Shown here piece after piece: positions 63,749-64,000 of a stretch of 64,000 nt of DNA. A model generated the notes under the pieces. The model had not been told where the DNA came from and did not search any database. It saw only the letters and a program-made list of their open reading frames with translations. The stretch comes from Podarcis raffonei (lineage: Eukaryota; Chordata; Lepidosauria; Squamata; Lacertidae), in assembly GCF_027172205.1 (NCBI RefSeq), contig NC_070614.1, positions 46,750,001-46,814,000 on the forward strand. Reading direction: 5' to 3'. Every line of letters starts with the position of its first letter. The first letter of the stretch is position 1. A program made the translations under genes and the position numbers.

Positions 63749-64000
63749 ATGCTGTGGCTGTTAAATTTCCTCTTCTTTATAAGCAGGTTGCCATGTAAGT
63801 TATACATTTTTAAATCTTTATTGTATATACATAGGAGTGGGTGGGGAGCTACTTCTACAATGGGTCACTGTTAATCCAGATGAGAAACCTGTTTTTGTGT
63901 GTTTGCTTTAAATTGCACACAGTTAAGCAGTGTGTCTCTTCTCTCTGCAGGGGCCAGTTCACAGATTGTCCTCACTCAGTCAGGCCCAGAAATAAAAAAG
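63749..64000 (+). CDS. IGHV: V30: IGHV segment, copy of V23, cut by the window end
   Basis: Leader exon 63749-63794 ([15 protein letters not shown]; the CTG/CTC difference is silent) ends T/GTAAG. V exon starts at 63951 after CTCTGCAG and reads [16 protein letters not shown] before the window ends. Ile replaces the Met of V23. Open as far as visible; the rest and the RSS lie outside. Confidence 0.85.

Larger units (their letters stand above)
53870..64000 (+). repeat. Segmental duplication, copy B (V25-V30), runs off the window
   Basis: Counterpart of 40617-50930. Copy-B-specific events are a SINE at 58828-59080 and a solo LTR at 59476-59942; copy-A-specific is the LTR-like insertion at 45437-46012. 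Confidence 0.9.

Overview
The window is vertebrate DNA from a squamate reptile, most likely a lizard. The repeats point there: tRNA-derived Sauria-type SINEs, a BovB LINE fragment, L1, CR1/L2-type LINE ends, and hAT and Tc1/mariner-type MITEs. It holds a stretch of germline immunoglobulin heavy-chain variable (IGHV) segments, with one intact-looking olfactory receptor gene at the left edge (557-1558). No D, J or constant exons are present, so this is the interior or V-distal part of an IGH locus. A dispersed IGHV cluster cannot be excluded from this window alone. V segments are numbered V1-V30 here from left to right; the numbers are local labels. A typical segment has an Ig octamer 100-140 bases upstream, a 46-base leader exon ending T/GTAAG, an intron of about 75-160 bases, a V exon with the two Ig-fold cysteines and the core tryptophan, and a recombination signal (RSS) with a 23-base spacer.  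Layout. 1-2.7 kb: olfactory receptor gene and intergenic DNA. 2.7-28 kb: a tandem array of clan-II-like V segments (V1-V11) with shared flanks; V2 and V4 are pseudogenes, one unit has lost its V, and one 3' flank is inverted. 28-40 kb: a mixed zone with V12 on the minus strand, three pseudogenes (V13, V14, V16), a divergent V15 and a clan-III-like V17. 40.6-50.9 kb and 53.9-64 kb: two copies of a duplication unit of about 13.2 kb (V18-V23 and V25-V30), separated by V24. V12 and its flanks are an inverted third copy of the V18/V25 segment. The array is heavily invaded: several solo LTRs keep exact target duplications, and one site carries a three-layer nest (LTR in BovB in an L2/CR1-type LINE).  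How it works together. Each intact V is a substrate for RAG recombination in B cells, driven from an octamer promoter. Eighteen segments look usable, counting V30, which the window end truncates. Points of most interest: V9 has a 12-base RSS spacer instead of 23; V12 could only join by inversion; near-CTCF motifs lie 20 bases beyond the nonamer of V20, V23 and V27; and a conserved composite element lies downstream of V segments from different clans. No search or alignment program was run; all identities were judged by eye.
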